Below are positions 1 to 12,138 of a stretch of DNA of 64,000 nt, piece after piece. The stretch lies in the NCBI GenBank assembly GCA_022393335.1, contig JAJEKB010021191.1, forward strand, positions 828,597 to 892,596, given 5' to 3'. Each line of letters starts with the position of its first letter. Positions within the stretch are counted from its first letter, which is position 1. This stretch comes from Macrotrachela quadricornifera (Eukaryota > Rotifera > Eurotatoria > Philodinida > Philodinidae). The translations under genes were made by a program, and so were the position numbers. Below the pieces are notes generated by a model. It searched no databases and was not told the origin of the DNA. It saw nothing but the letters and a program-made list of their open reading frames with translations.

Positions 1-2388
1 TACGAGATATAGTTTTAATAAATTATTTGTGATATAATTGTGGATGAGGTTTAATATAGGAATAAAATCGATTAAGATGCGTTCGTCTTAAGGATGTGAT
101 TTCTGTCAATTATAATCCATTGGTTCTAGAAAAACGATTGAAATCTTCTGTAGTTCCTGACAAAATTACCATCGGCTAAAATCCGTTGTTCTTGTGCTAT
201 GTCTAGGTCTAGCCTTATGACCACCGTTTACGGTCGTAAATGGTGTATTTACGATCGTATACGTGCCGCGGATGACACGTTTGGTATGCCCCGTATTACG
301 GTTGTTTCTTGCCACGTTGTATACGACGAAATACTATCGTCGTCTAAGATACGATATGCGACGTAAAACGGCTGCATTTTTCCGTATACATCCGTACACA
401 TCAACGTTTTCTGTCCTATGCTAGCGTAAACCATCGCATTTCACCGTGTCATAACACATAATTAATCACCAACAAGAGAAAAAATTCTCAAAATACCTTT
501 TTAAGGCTAGTTCCATTCATTTGGATTCAAAATATCTTATAAAATTCAAGAAATAAAAAAAAAGATCTTTTTTCAAAATAGACTATTTCTATAACTTAAG
601 GCGTTATATATATACAGATATCTCCGAAAAATAAAACGGTGGATAAGTAGTGGGACTAAAATGTTGTCGAACACATTTCGAAACCGTTTTTTCTAAATAA
701 TTATCCCTCTAAACATAATACAGCCTATTTAAAACAGAAAGCTCTTAAAATACCTTTCTCAGACTAGTTCCACTACTTTGTATTAAAAATTCCTCTGCAA
801 ATCTGAAAAATAGAAAAAGGTCTTAAAAGACTTTTATTTTGAATTCCAGATTCTTTTGGATGTAATAAAATCTGCACGTACAGAAAGACTTTGGAACCAG
901 TTCCATTGATTGGTATCGGATATAACCGACTAAATCCTAAAAATTGAAAAGTTTTCTATTTACTTTTTTCTAAGTTCTGATTCTTTCGCACATAATAAAG
1001 TCAGTTGATGCAGATAGACTTTACAGGCCACTTTTTCAATTCCAGATTTCTGTGGACCTAATACACGGTGTTCTTAAAGCATAGCCTTAAAGTACCTTTC
1101 TATGGCTCATTCCATTGATTTAGATTAAAAACAGCATATCAAATCTGAAGAACAGAAAAAGGCCTTTTTTTCTAAAAACTAATTATTTGATATAGTTATC
1201 ATCTGCTCCCGGAAAAAGACCTTCAGATACCTATTTATGATTAGCGCAATGATTGATATTAAAAACTATCTTAGCAAATCGTATAAATGGAACAGGGTCT
1301 TTTTTCTAGTTATGTATTCTTTCGGACAGAAGAATATAAGAATAAGACATCGAGAGAAAACAACTTATTCTTACACCAATATTTGAGCAAATGAGTATTA
1401 TTTGAGAAAACTTGCGTTTTATAGGGGCTAGGAAGTTAGTCTAGATGGATGTGAGAATGACAGCGTTTGCTAACTGGATGAATCATAAGTCTCTTTGATG
1501 ATGATAGATCTTCACTGTAATTGAATGACATCACAACTGATAGATTAGTTAGGAAAAGCTTAATTCGCCTGAGATATTTGAAACAGTCGAGTTTTAGTCA
1601 TATTATTTTTCTCTTGATTAGAGATTTTGTAATATTCACTGTGTATTCATGCACACCATTTGCTAATTAAGGTAATAGAATATTAAACCTTTGCTATATT
1701 TGTTAAACAAATTTTACTTGGAACTCTTTTATCATTGTACAATGTGATCACTTTATTGAAATAAAAATTTATTACCCAAATGCTAATGCTTTTCCCAATA
1801 AACTGACAGAAAAATATTAGATTGTGAATCGATGAATAGTATTAACGGCCGTTTACAGATGTATGCAACAAAAAACGATGCATGTATATCTTACTATTTA
1901 TAACTGATATTTACGATAGTATTCGAGAATCGTTTATAGTCACTGTGTTTTTACGATACTCGTGGTACACTATACGGAACTGTATACGATTCCTATAAAC
2001 AGTCAGATTAAACAGCTGCCGTTTCCCATCGTAATTCATCGGTTATGGTCGTTTACGACCGTACGTAATGGGCCTGGGTAGAGATTCTCCTAGAGAGGCT
2101 AGAGAAAAGGACAGCAAGAAAAAGATAAAAGCCAAGACACAGCTCTTTGCAACAGATGATATAATGTGTGACCATTTTTATATATGTTCGTGATCAACAA
2201 GCGAATGTTGAATAAGGCTCATTGTTTTTTTCTCAAGATTTGTCTCAACTTCCTCAATCGAAATTTTGTTAAATGTGCATAAAATTACATAACTTTTTTA
2301 TTGATCGTTTTCATGTTTTTTTTTAATTCTCTATAGTTGTACTTATTTTTTCAAATATCTATAATTCTTGCAAGGTTTTATAATAAAA
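1..2388. other. gene-free stretch with degenerate repeats
   Basis: I see no convincing gene here. About 480-1340 is a badly decayed tandem repeat: blocks resembling 'aaaatacctttct' followed by 'ctagttccatt' recur near 493, 747, 895 (partial), 1091 and 1226. Two patches, about 180-445 and 1835-2080, are relatively CpG-rich and full of short palindromes of the type TTTACGGTCGTAAA. They may be the two ends of an old DNA element, but I could not align them as clean terminal repeats. Confidence 0.4.
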
Positions 2389-3303
2389 CTAGCGGTAGTA
2401 CCCGGCGTTGCTCGGGAAATCTCCATACTGGAAACTTATCATGTCAGAAAACAACAGAAGATGTATAGAAGGCTTGATTAAGACCTTTTCATCTATTATT
2501 ACTACATATCCCGCCGTACATACACTTATATTCATTTTTAAATCGGATAATTCAGCAATTAGTGTGGGGGTGTAACAGACTTTCTCTTAACTCATGCGTA
2601 TTTCCATACTTTATACCAATACCCAGTGCAAAAAAACTGACACTAACAGGCAGATATTCTAACAATGGTACCATATGTTCCGAAGTTTTTGAAAAACTGG
2701 GGAAAATTGTAATGTATCATAACCTGTTGTGAAATTTCAGCCCAATCCTCTCGCCAGTCATCCTGATTCATTTTGACCTTCCTCAAGACCTAACAGTATG
2801 CCATGAAAAGTTTGGAACCCTCAACTCGTGCGATGTCCAAATGTATAAAAAACAGACAGGCAGACAAACTTTCTCCTTTATATATATAAATTAGAAACAT
2901 TCAATTTTCAAAATTAAACCAAAGAATCCTCGATAAAAAACGATTAATGTTAGAATCATAACAGATTCGCGAAATTTCTGGAAAATTAACCCAAAGTTCA
3001 TTGCGATAAAACTTCAGTGAAATTTCACCCAGACGCCTCCTCCCCACTCTTATTAATGGTAACAGCACTCTTTAAAAATGCCTCTGTACCCAGAGAAACA
3101 CCACGGAAAATTTCGTAATGCTAGCTAATACAGCACGATCTGGGTGAGACCTCACCCACACCCTCGGTGGGTGACTACGCCATGACCTTCCTCTGGGTCT
3201 GGGGAGGCACCATGGAAAATTTGGTGACGCTAGCTTTTACCGGGATTGAGTTATAAGCGAACAAACAAACAAACAAACAAACTTTCTTCTTTATATATAT
3301 AGA
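2389..3303 (-). mobile_element. non-autonomous Helitron, copy 1
   Basis: Read on the minus strand, the element starts TCTATATATATAAAG (5' end at 3303) and ends with CTAG at 2389-2392. The end is preceded by the hairpin-forming CCCGAGCAACGCCGGGTAC. The flanking bases are A on the 5' side and T on the 3' side, as expected for Helitron insertion between A and T without target duplication. A nearly full-length relative lies in the opposite orientation at 51831-52868. No Rep/helicase ORF is present, so it would need an autonomous partner. A second 5'-like module (TATATATATAAAGGAGAAAG on the minus strand) lies inside near 2880, suggesting the element was built from nested 5' ends. Assignment rests on established Helitron end structure. 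Confidence 0.82.
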
Positions 3304-5488
3304 TAATAAAGAAATATAGTTATAGTTGGTATATATTAATGATGATAATAAAACACAGGAATCTTGCCAGAAAATGCAAGAATTTTTTTCTTTTGTAATA
3401 AAAAGAATCAGATAAGAATTAAAAAAAACAAGATTCTTGCCTGTCGAAGCATTTCTTGCCTCAACAGACAAGATTCTGTCTACAAGAATACCATAAGGAT
3501 GTCAACGTCTAGTTTTTCAGGTAGGAATCTGACTGAAAACCAAGAACACCCACTTCAGCATAAGTTTCATTGAACATTTAACTTATCTGTTGACAAACTT
3601 CTCATAGATTTATCATTTTTGACATTGTTATTAATTTAACATAACTTTTTTTGAAGAATAGTCATAGGAACTATTATTAAAAAGTTCTATCAAAATAACA
3701 TGAAATAGTGATGATCAATAAATCATAAATAAACCTTTCTTAATAAGAATCATTCTAAGAATAGTTACTCTTCAATGTTGATCATTATTGATAAATTGAA
3801 TAATGTGTATAAATATAGATTTTAATAACAAAATAATAGTTTTCAAATAATACAATCTTATTTACTTTGTTCATTCTTCAACTGATGATTTTGACAGAAT
3901 TATTGTAATAAACTCTCCAGACCGATCAAAATGAAAATGACGAAAGTATTTAATGAAAAAGAACATCCAAAATAAATGTATTCAGAAAATTTAACTTCAT
4001 GTCGTATCTTATAAATACATTGCATCTACTATCTTTAAAACTGCAATTATAATACGTAGCTTGATAGAGAAAATCAAAGAGACTAATGATATGAGAGCAC
4101 ACCAAAAGCTTAAATAAATACGATCCGCTTGCAATTGGCAATGGTGTATAAAATAAATAATTTAACCTGGAGGTACGAGTATATATTTGCTTAAAGTTAG
4201 TAGACAATTTACTTTGCAATGCTGTCGAATCTATTCGTTTTCTTTTAGCGTATTAGAATACGCACCTACTTAGCATATAAATGGACTGCATTTTTTGCTT
4301 GTCCAAGAAGCTTTCTGAATTAGATTAAGATATTTGTTATTTTCTTTTCATTATTCCTTTATTGTAAGTCCATATAGTATCGATATACAAACTAAAAATC
4401 AACAAGAAACAATGAATATATATATATGGCATTTGATGCGAAAAAAACCAACATACAGTTTATAGCACATTATAAAAAAATCTATGTATCAATTTCCATC
4501 ATGTTAAATAATGTGCAATACAAACGCCTTTAAGCAAATATCGTTTTTCCACATTACCAAGCCCTTCGTCGATTTTTAAAGGTAATATTTTCTACCATAA
4601 CTGCTTTCAAATAAAGTATAGAGAGCTTCCGGGCCATATACAGAATGTCTGGAAGGTTATTTAGCAAAAGTTTTTCCGTATATCTTTGCTATTTCATTTA
4701 ACTTTATCAAAATTTTTTTAAAACTACAGATGAATATAATGAGTTCTTATTTATTCGGACGATCTTCGATACTATTATGCGAGATCATCTCCTTGCATCG
4801 AAATACAAAACATTTGTTTTCTTTTTAAGATGCAGCTTAACAAAAAATTAGGCAAGATGTTTTAATTCTTATTTTCATGTGGTTAAATAGAGCTTCTGGA
4901 GTTCTACAAGAATATGTATATTGAAAAAGTTTTAAACTTTTTCTTTAACGGAAAATTTATAGAAAATCACTACAGATAGTCAAAAGAATCAACGAAAAAT
5001 AACACAACTTTTTACTGGACATATGGAAAAAAGCAAAATTTCTATATTTCGATTCAAGATGATGCTTCTGCATATTAGTATCAAAGGTCGCTGGAATAAA
5101 TAAAACCTCAATGTATTCATCTATCATTTAAAACAAAACTGCATATAAAACTAATGAAATACAAATACATAGGAAAAAAATTTTCCTGAATCGCATTCAG
5201 AACGTTCTTTACACTTACCTAAGACTTGTACCAATCATTATAAAATTCGTTTCGGTCTGATAAGCGCAACAAGGATTATTAAAAAGAAACGTCCACAACA
5301 AAAACTATAAATTCTCTATTTAATCTCGTAGAACACAATATCCTTCTCAATAGCATTTATTAAAGGAGTCGCACAAAAAAATTAATCCGATTCATCAAAA
5401 AAAAATTCATGTATAAAACTAGAAGACTATTTAATGTACTTATCAAAGTACATTGCTGCCATCGGCATCTTCTTATGAGCGCTCATAT
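3304..5488. other. gene-free AT-rich stretch
   Basis: No supported gene. Short open frames near 3364-3573 and 3950-4219 show no recognisable domain and look like chance openings in AT-rich DNA. Confidence 0.4.
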
Positions 5489-8400
5489 TTATTCCTTCAC
5501 TGACTCGTTGTTTTTGAGCATTTCTTTAATACGCTGTTCTAGACTTAAATCGATTTCATTCATGGAGCACACCAATGCGATGATTGTCTGTGCAAAATAG
5601 TGAGTGCAAAGGTGATTAAGAAGTATATTCATGTGATTCATATTACTTTGTTCTGTTTTAAAGCATTGGCTAAATGTTCTGCTCCTTCATCACCAATTTC
5701 ATTGCGCCAGAGGTTCAATGTGGTGAGCGTCTGTGTAAAACAACAAGTCCTTAGATAAATAACCAGAAGATTAATGTGATTCATATTACTCTGTTTTGTT
5801 CTAAAGCATTGGCTAAATATTGTGCTCCTTCATCACCAATTTGATTGTTCGCGAGGTTCAATGTCGTGAGTGTCTGTGTAAAACAGCAAGTCCTTAGATG
5901 AATAATAAGATTGATATGATTCATATTACTTTGTTTTGTTCTAAAGCCTCAGCTAAATGTTGTGCTCCTTGTGGACCAATTTGATTGTATTCGAGGTTCA
6001 ATGTGGTAAGTGTCTGTGTAAAACAGTGAGTTCATAGATGAATAAGAAGAAGTTTGATATGATTCATATTACTTTGTTTTGTTTTAAAGCATTGGTTAAA
6101 TGTCGTGCTTCTTGTGGGCCAATTTGACTGCTGTTGAGACTCAATCTGGTGAGTGTCTGTGTAAAACAGCAAGCCCTTAGATAAATAAGAAGATTGATAG
6201 GATTTATATTACTTCGTTTTGTTCTAAAGTATTGGCTAAATATTGTGCTCCTTGTAGGCCAATTTTATTGTAATCGAGGTTCAATGTGGTGAGTGTCTGT
6301 GTAAAACAGTGAGTCCATAGGTGAATAAGAAGCTGAATATGATTCATATTACTTTGTTTTGTTTTAAAGCATTGGCTAAATCTTGAGCTCCTTGTGGACC
6401 AATTTTATTGTACTCGAGGTTCAATGTGGTGAGTGTCTGTGTAAAACAGTGAGTTCATAGATGAATAAGAAGAAGCTTGATATGATTCATATTACTCTGT
6501 TTTGTTTTAAAGCATTGGCTAAATGTTCTGCTCCTTCATCACCAATTTCATTGCACCAGAGGTCCAATGTGGTGAGCGTCTGTGTAAAACAACAAGTCCT
6601 TAGATGAATAAGAAGATTGATATGATTCATATTACTTTGTTTTGTTCTAAAGCATTGGCTAAATATTGCGCTCCTTGTAGACCAATTTGATTGTACTTGA
6701 GGTTCAATGTCGTGAGTGTCTGTGTAAAACAGCAAGTCCTTAGATAAACAACAAAATTGATATGATTCATATTACTTCGTTTTTTTCTAAAGCACTAGCT
6801 AAACGTTGTGCTGTTTGTGGACTAATTGGATTTATCTCTAGGTCCAATGCGGTGAATGTCTGTGGAAAGTAGTATTCAAGTATATATTTTGAAAATATTT
6901 TATGAACGAGATTTCAGTGGTAGAAAATTTGTCAGAAAATTAAGGAAGTATTGTAAAGTTATATTTGTCAATTTACGAGGGGGATCACCAACTTAAAAAT
7001 CGGTTTTGGGCTGATACTTTGTGCATAAGTAGACCCTAATAAGACTAGTAAAAGTCTAAAATGATAAGAGCTAATAGGCCTTTCTTTCCGCGTTATTGCT
7101 GTTTTACTAAAACTGTAGTTTTTGCCTGACCATATATTCGAAAATCGAATGATCGTATTTCGATCTGAATTCCGGTCAATAGGCAGATGTAGCGATAGCT
7201 AACAGACCGTAAAATTTTCAGTTGAATTGGACGGTTCCTTCATGAGATAATGAATTTTCAAAAAGTACTCATATTTCACCAATGATTCATGAAAATCGGT
7301 TTTTTTGAAAATTTATTATCTCGTCAAAGAAGCGTCCGATTGAACTGAAATTTTTAGGGTCAATTGGCTATCGCTTGACCTGCGTATTGACAGAAATTCA
7401 GGTCGAAATACGGTCATTCGATTTTGGAGTATGTGCTCAGGCATAGACTGAAATTTTAGTAAAACGGCAATAACGAGCAAAGAAAGGCCTATTAGTGCTT
7501 ATCATTTTAGACTTTTATTAGTCTCACTAGGGCCTACCTATGCACAAAGTATCAGCTCAGAAATGATTTTTAAGTTGGTGACCCTCCCTCGTTAGTGTGA
7601 AGAATGGAAATCTATATATAAAAATACAGAGCTATACTTGGTTATCTGTATTAGTATAGATGAAGTATCTAACCTGGATTATTGTTGAAATGAGTTACAC
7701 ACAGATAATAGAAATTACCCAGTATAGAGGAGGTTTTTTCCCAAAATATTTTCGATCGCTTTTGAGAGAGTGAAAATGTTGGAAAGGAGTTTAGTTATTG
7801 ATATTTTTAGAAATCACGCATTTGCAAAGTAGAACATTTTTTATTAGGAGGAAATTCGCGGCAATATTATTGGCAAAAGAAGAATTTTTCACGAATTTGG
7901 CACGATTATTTACAAAATTTGTTGAGCTAGATCGCGTGGTTCAAAAGTCTCTTATTTTATCTTTTACGAGGACTTATGAACTTTGTAGATGATAATGATT
8001 AAATGAGTTTTAGAAATCAGGCTATTTGAGGCGATAACTTACATAATATAATAAAATAAACGATATTTTTAGTCTCATTATCCTCATTACTTGCAATCAG
8101 TATTTTATAGTTCAACAACTACCTGAAACAATATCAGATGAGACTGCAGCAAATGCAGTACCCAAAACATATAATGATTAACATTCTAGATTAGAAATAC
8201 TTATCCATTTAAGCTTGTAAAATTGATCGATAGAATATTGAACGCTACGTAGCTTTTTGAATAATGAATGATAATCAACATTAGTTGAAATATTGGAAAA
8301 AATATACTGTGCATTCAGTTCAGCAATCTCTTCCACTTCAATCTGATTTTATTGTCTATTGTTATTGAAAATAGTCAAAGTCATCATATTCATCATAGTA

Positions 8401-9163
8401 TAGTGTATTATGATAGAGATGTTTCAGCTCCATTTTACAGTAAAAGTTTTTAAGAGAAAAAATTACCTTGGATATATATCGAACCAGGTTGAAGTAACAT
8501 ATCCAAGCAAAAAGAACCAGAAAGAAATCTTTAGGCTATTGCGAACTATCAAAGTGCCTTATTTTATAACCTTCAATTTTTTACTTTAGCTTATAATAGT
8601 TGTTTAGGTAGTAGAACATGAATAGTATGATGAGTCATTTCTACAAACTAATGTCAACAAAAAAAAACACATTCAAGTTATTAGAAATCATTTCATACAT
8701 GATATTTTCGCTTTTTCACCGTCAAAAACAAAATAACTTTATTACTTTCAAAGATTGTCTTGGTTCTGTTTTGTGTTTCCTAAGATATCATAGAGTTTTA
8801 TAAGCTTACGAAATTTTCCACAACACTTGTATACGTCTTTCTAAGTTCGTTTCATCGATAAAAAACAATTAAGTATATGATACTCTCCAATGAAATCTAT
8901 CTGTTAGAATTAGGAATAGAAAGTGTGAAGGAAAATAATGCATTGATGAAAAAAATAGCATTATTTGAAAGACGATAAATATATAATTTTATTCTAGAAA
9001 TAAATATTACCTGGTATCGATGGTATGTGTCTGTAATGTCATTCAGTCTTGTACAGACATTACGACACGACAGTAAAATTGTTACTTGATCGAGATGGTC
9101 GAGAATTCTATAAGCCAATTCGACCGGTAGTGTATGAAATGATAAAATCATTCTGTTCGACAT
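5489..9163 (-). CDS. F-box / RNI-type leucine-rich-repeat protein
   Basis: Exon 1 (9011-9163) encodes 51 residues with an F-box core (LPVELAYRILDHL, then NVCTRL). Nine exons of exactly 84 bp follow at 6776-6859, 6636-6719, 6496-6579, 6353-6436, 6213-6296, 6073-6156, 5930-6013, 5790-5873 and 5647-5730. Each encodes one 28-residue ribonuclease-inhibitor-like repeat (TLTTLNL..N.IG..GA..LANAL..NK). A last exon (5489-5587) ends in TAA. All introns are phase 0. The repeat introns are 56-59 bp, start GTAATATG and mostly end TTTTACACAG. The spliced product is 335 residues. F-box proteins normally recruit substrates to SCF ubiquitin ligases through such repeats; the substrate is unknown. Linking exon 1 to the array spans a 2151-bp intron and is inferred from matching phase and acceptor. 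Missing exons in that gap are possible. Confidence 0.72.
6976..7591. mobile_element. Harbinger-like MITE, TTA target duplication
   Basis: A 616-bp fold-back element. Both ends read inward as CGAGGG followed by GTCACCAACTTAAAAATC (with small differences), and the two arms of about 290 bp are inverted copies meeting near 7290. TTA flanks both sides (6973-6975 and 7592-7594), the 3-bp TWA duplication typical of PIF/Harbinger transposons. It has no coding capacity. It lies in the presumed first intron of the F-box/LRR gene and probably accounts for much of that intron's length. Confidence 0.72.
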
Positions 9164-10681
9164 TGATGCTGCTTTCTTCAAATTGTGTAGGTGCGCTGTC
9201 TAAAATAGCCTGTTTCTTTTCAAATGTTCGTTTGTATACCTTGTTTTATAAAATTTATTTTGATGGTGCAATTTTTTTTCTCCATATGTAGAAATGTAAA
9301 TATGTTAGACAAACAGTAAAATTTGAAGGCCTCATAGAAGCAATTATATATTGCGCTCTTTCTATGTTTCATACAACAAAGTAATGAATTGCTTGTATGT
9401 TGATTTTTCATTTTTCTCCAGTAACTATGCAAATGTAACTCATATTTTTTTTGGCTTAAACCTATCACAAATTTATTAAAAGAAAAATCAAATGAACGCA
9501 TTTAAAGACAGTGAAGAACTGTAAGGTAAATGTCATTAGTAAAGACGTTAGTTAAAAAAAAAATATTACTGTTTGAGTTTAGTCCTTAAATTCCTTGTCA
9601 AACATAATGTTTTCATTTTTGAATAATATTAATATGTATAAAAATGTTAATACTTTAAAGAACAATGATCATATTAAGTAATATGAGAAGGATATTATAG
9701 AACAGATATTATTGAAGATAAGATCAGACAAATATTACATATGTAGGAAATTGTTGATTTTTCTATTAGTATCATAAGTACACTAAAAAGCCACTCTTAA
9801 TTTAGACAAATCAATGTGTCAATGCATAACAATCAAAACTATGACAGTAGAATGAAAACTGTTCAGTACAATCTGTATGAAATACATTTACTATCTATTT
9901 TAGATATATTTCCGTTTTATGTATGAATTCAAGTGTGACATTTCAGTCGTATTTTGCGTTCGAGTATTAAAATTAATACTTCATATGAAACTAACATGAA
10001 TCAATCTGACTTAATAATTTAGATAGCTCATTTTATAATTACAAGTAGGATGAATTCAAAAGTTTTGCTAGCCCTTTCATAAACAAAAGCAAATCTATCA
10101 TTGTATGATTGAGAAGAGAATTCATTTCGAAGCCCTAGGTGTTTTTTCTAGGAATGAGCAATTTCGATCTCTATTCTGAACTACTGCATGAAGATTCTGC
10201 TATAGTTTCGATTCAAAAAAAACCTTGATTTTTACCTATTTCAAGTTTCCCCACTAGAAATGTACCAGTTACTTTTTTCATACTCATGATATCGAAAGTA
10301 TTGCTCTATTATTTAAACAAGAATCATGCCAGAGTGAAATTTTCACAAATACGTTGCATTTATCCTGCTCAGTGTGCAATAGTTTTGAGAAAAAAGTGTG
10401 GCATTGGAACCATTATCAAAAGTCAACTACTGCCCTTTAGTTGTTTAGTGATAGTTCATGCATGGCTCATTAATTTGCATGGTAAAATAGCTCGTTGTTT
10501 GGTCTTTCATAAGCAATAAATTTTTTTCTCGGTATCATAATTTTCACAAAAATGTTTCAAGATTTCTATATTTCCCTATTCAAAATAAAATCGGTTTTTT
10601 GAAAAATCAAAAAATCAATTTAGTTCTTTCTTAAAACATTTCAAGGAGCATCTCCAATGCGATTCTGTCTTAGCACAATAT
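9164..10681. other. gene-free stretch upstream of the F-box gene
   Basis: No supported coding region. It should hold the promoter of the minus-strand F-box/LRR gene, but I cannot point to a specific element. Confidence 0.4.
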
Positions 10682-11693
10682 ACCCATGTAATCAAAACAT
10701 GGCAAGACATGATGTAATTTACATCATTTTTATGAATTTTTTTTAAAGAAAAATGATGACCAACATCAAAAAAATGCGATTTCAGATGATGAAAGCGACA
10801 TAATCTTTGAGGTTTTTTAAACGGCATGCCATGTTTCTACAATTTACACTCATGAAAATGATGACTTTTACATGAAAGTCATGCAATGAATATCATGAAA
10901 ATATCATGAAAATCATTTCATCAAAATCATTAATTTTTTCCAATGACGAAAGCCAAAAAAATTTGATTTCAAATGATGAAAGCGACATAATCTTTGAGGT
11001 TTTTTAAACGGCATGCCATGTTTTTACACTTTACACTCATGACAATGATGACGTTTACATGAAAGTCATCCAATGAATATCATGAAAATATCATCAAAAT
11101 CATTCATTTTTTCTAATGACGAAAGCCAAAAAAATTTGATTTCAAATGATGAAAGCGACATAATCTTTGAGGTTTTTTAAACGGCATGCCATGTTTTTAC
11201 AATTTACACTCATGACAATGATGACTTTTACATGAAAGTCATGCAATGAATATCATGAAAATATCATGAAAATCATTTCATGAAAATCATTAAAATATCA
11301 TCAAAATCACGCAGTATATGGCATTTATCAGTGACATATCTTATGTATTCAAAACATGGCAAAAAATGATGATTTCATGTGAAAAACACGAAAAAAGTTA
11401 CATTTTTATGGTAAAAGCAACATAAAAATCGATGCTTTTCATTTTCATCGATTGGAATGAAAACTTTCACCAGTTGCATTTGATGATTTTGATTTTTAAT
11501 CAAAGTCATCAAGTGACATTGATTAAAAATCAATGTTTAACCAAAGTCATTCGATGATTTTGATTTTTAATCAAAATCATGAAATGCAACTGATGAAAAT
11601 TCTCACTTTAATCGATGAAAATGAAAAACATCGATTTTTACGACGGTTTCATTATAGAAAATATCATTTTTCCGATTTTTTAGTTACATGGGT
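10682..11693. repeat. AT-rich palindromic element I (TIR ACCCATGTAA)
   Basis: The ends are inverted copies of ACCCATGTAA (10682-10691 and 11684-11693), each flanked by ATAT. Inside, a block containing 'gatgaaagcgacataatc' and 'aaacggcatgccatg' recurs at about 10782, 10968 and 11139 (steps of 186 and 171 bp). The right third is a set of short inverted repeats built from ATGATTTTGATT. There is no ORF. Related elements lie at 17051-17416 and about 17580-18053. Confidence 0.6.
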
Positions 11694-11705
11694 ATATACT
11701 ATCCC

Positions 11706-11931
11706 TGGGTGCTTACCAATCTATCTATCTAACTATCTATCTACTTACGCACTTACTCATCTATTGAAGTACCTAACTGTCGAATCATCTATCTATTTAG
11801 CTAATCTCTTTATCCATGTATTTATTTATTTATTTGTCTATTCATCTGTAGATAAATAGATGAATGAATAGGTAGATAGATACATAGATACATTCATCTA
11901 TTTGTCCACCTATTTGTCTGTCTATTTACCT
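11706..11931. repeat. TCTA-type tetranucleotide microsatellite, left part
   Basis: Imperfect CTAT/TCTA and GATA repeats. The array continues at 16119 after the hAT element, so it was one array before the insertion. Confidence 0.85.
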
Positions 11932-12138
11932 ACCTATCCCAGGGTTGTCGATTGTTTCTAGGAGTGGTGGGGGCTGAAAATTTGGCAGACAGTCAATTTG
12001 GCAGACAGTCAATTTTTTAAATAACTTCCAGCTGAAAAGATTTGTCTAAAGAGAAACAAAAAATCGTGTTCTTCAAAAAATAACAATGCTTTCAAATATA
12101 TTGAAACTTTCAACAAATAAAAAAAACAATTTTTTCAT

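Noticed and set aside
3175..3471. 98-codon minus-strand ORF
   Set aside because: It lies across the Helitron end and has no domain; the frame comes from the non-coding interior of the element.
11533..11859. 108-codon plus-strand ORF
   Set aside because: It runs through palindromic ATGATTTTGATT repeats into the TCTA microsatellite; the translation is repeat-derived.
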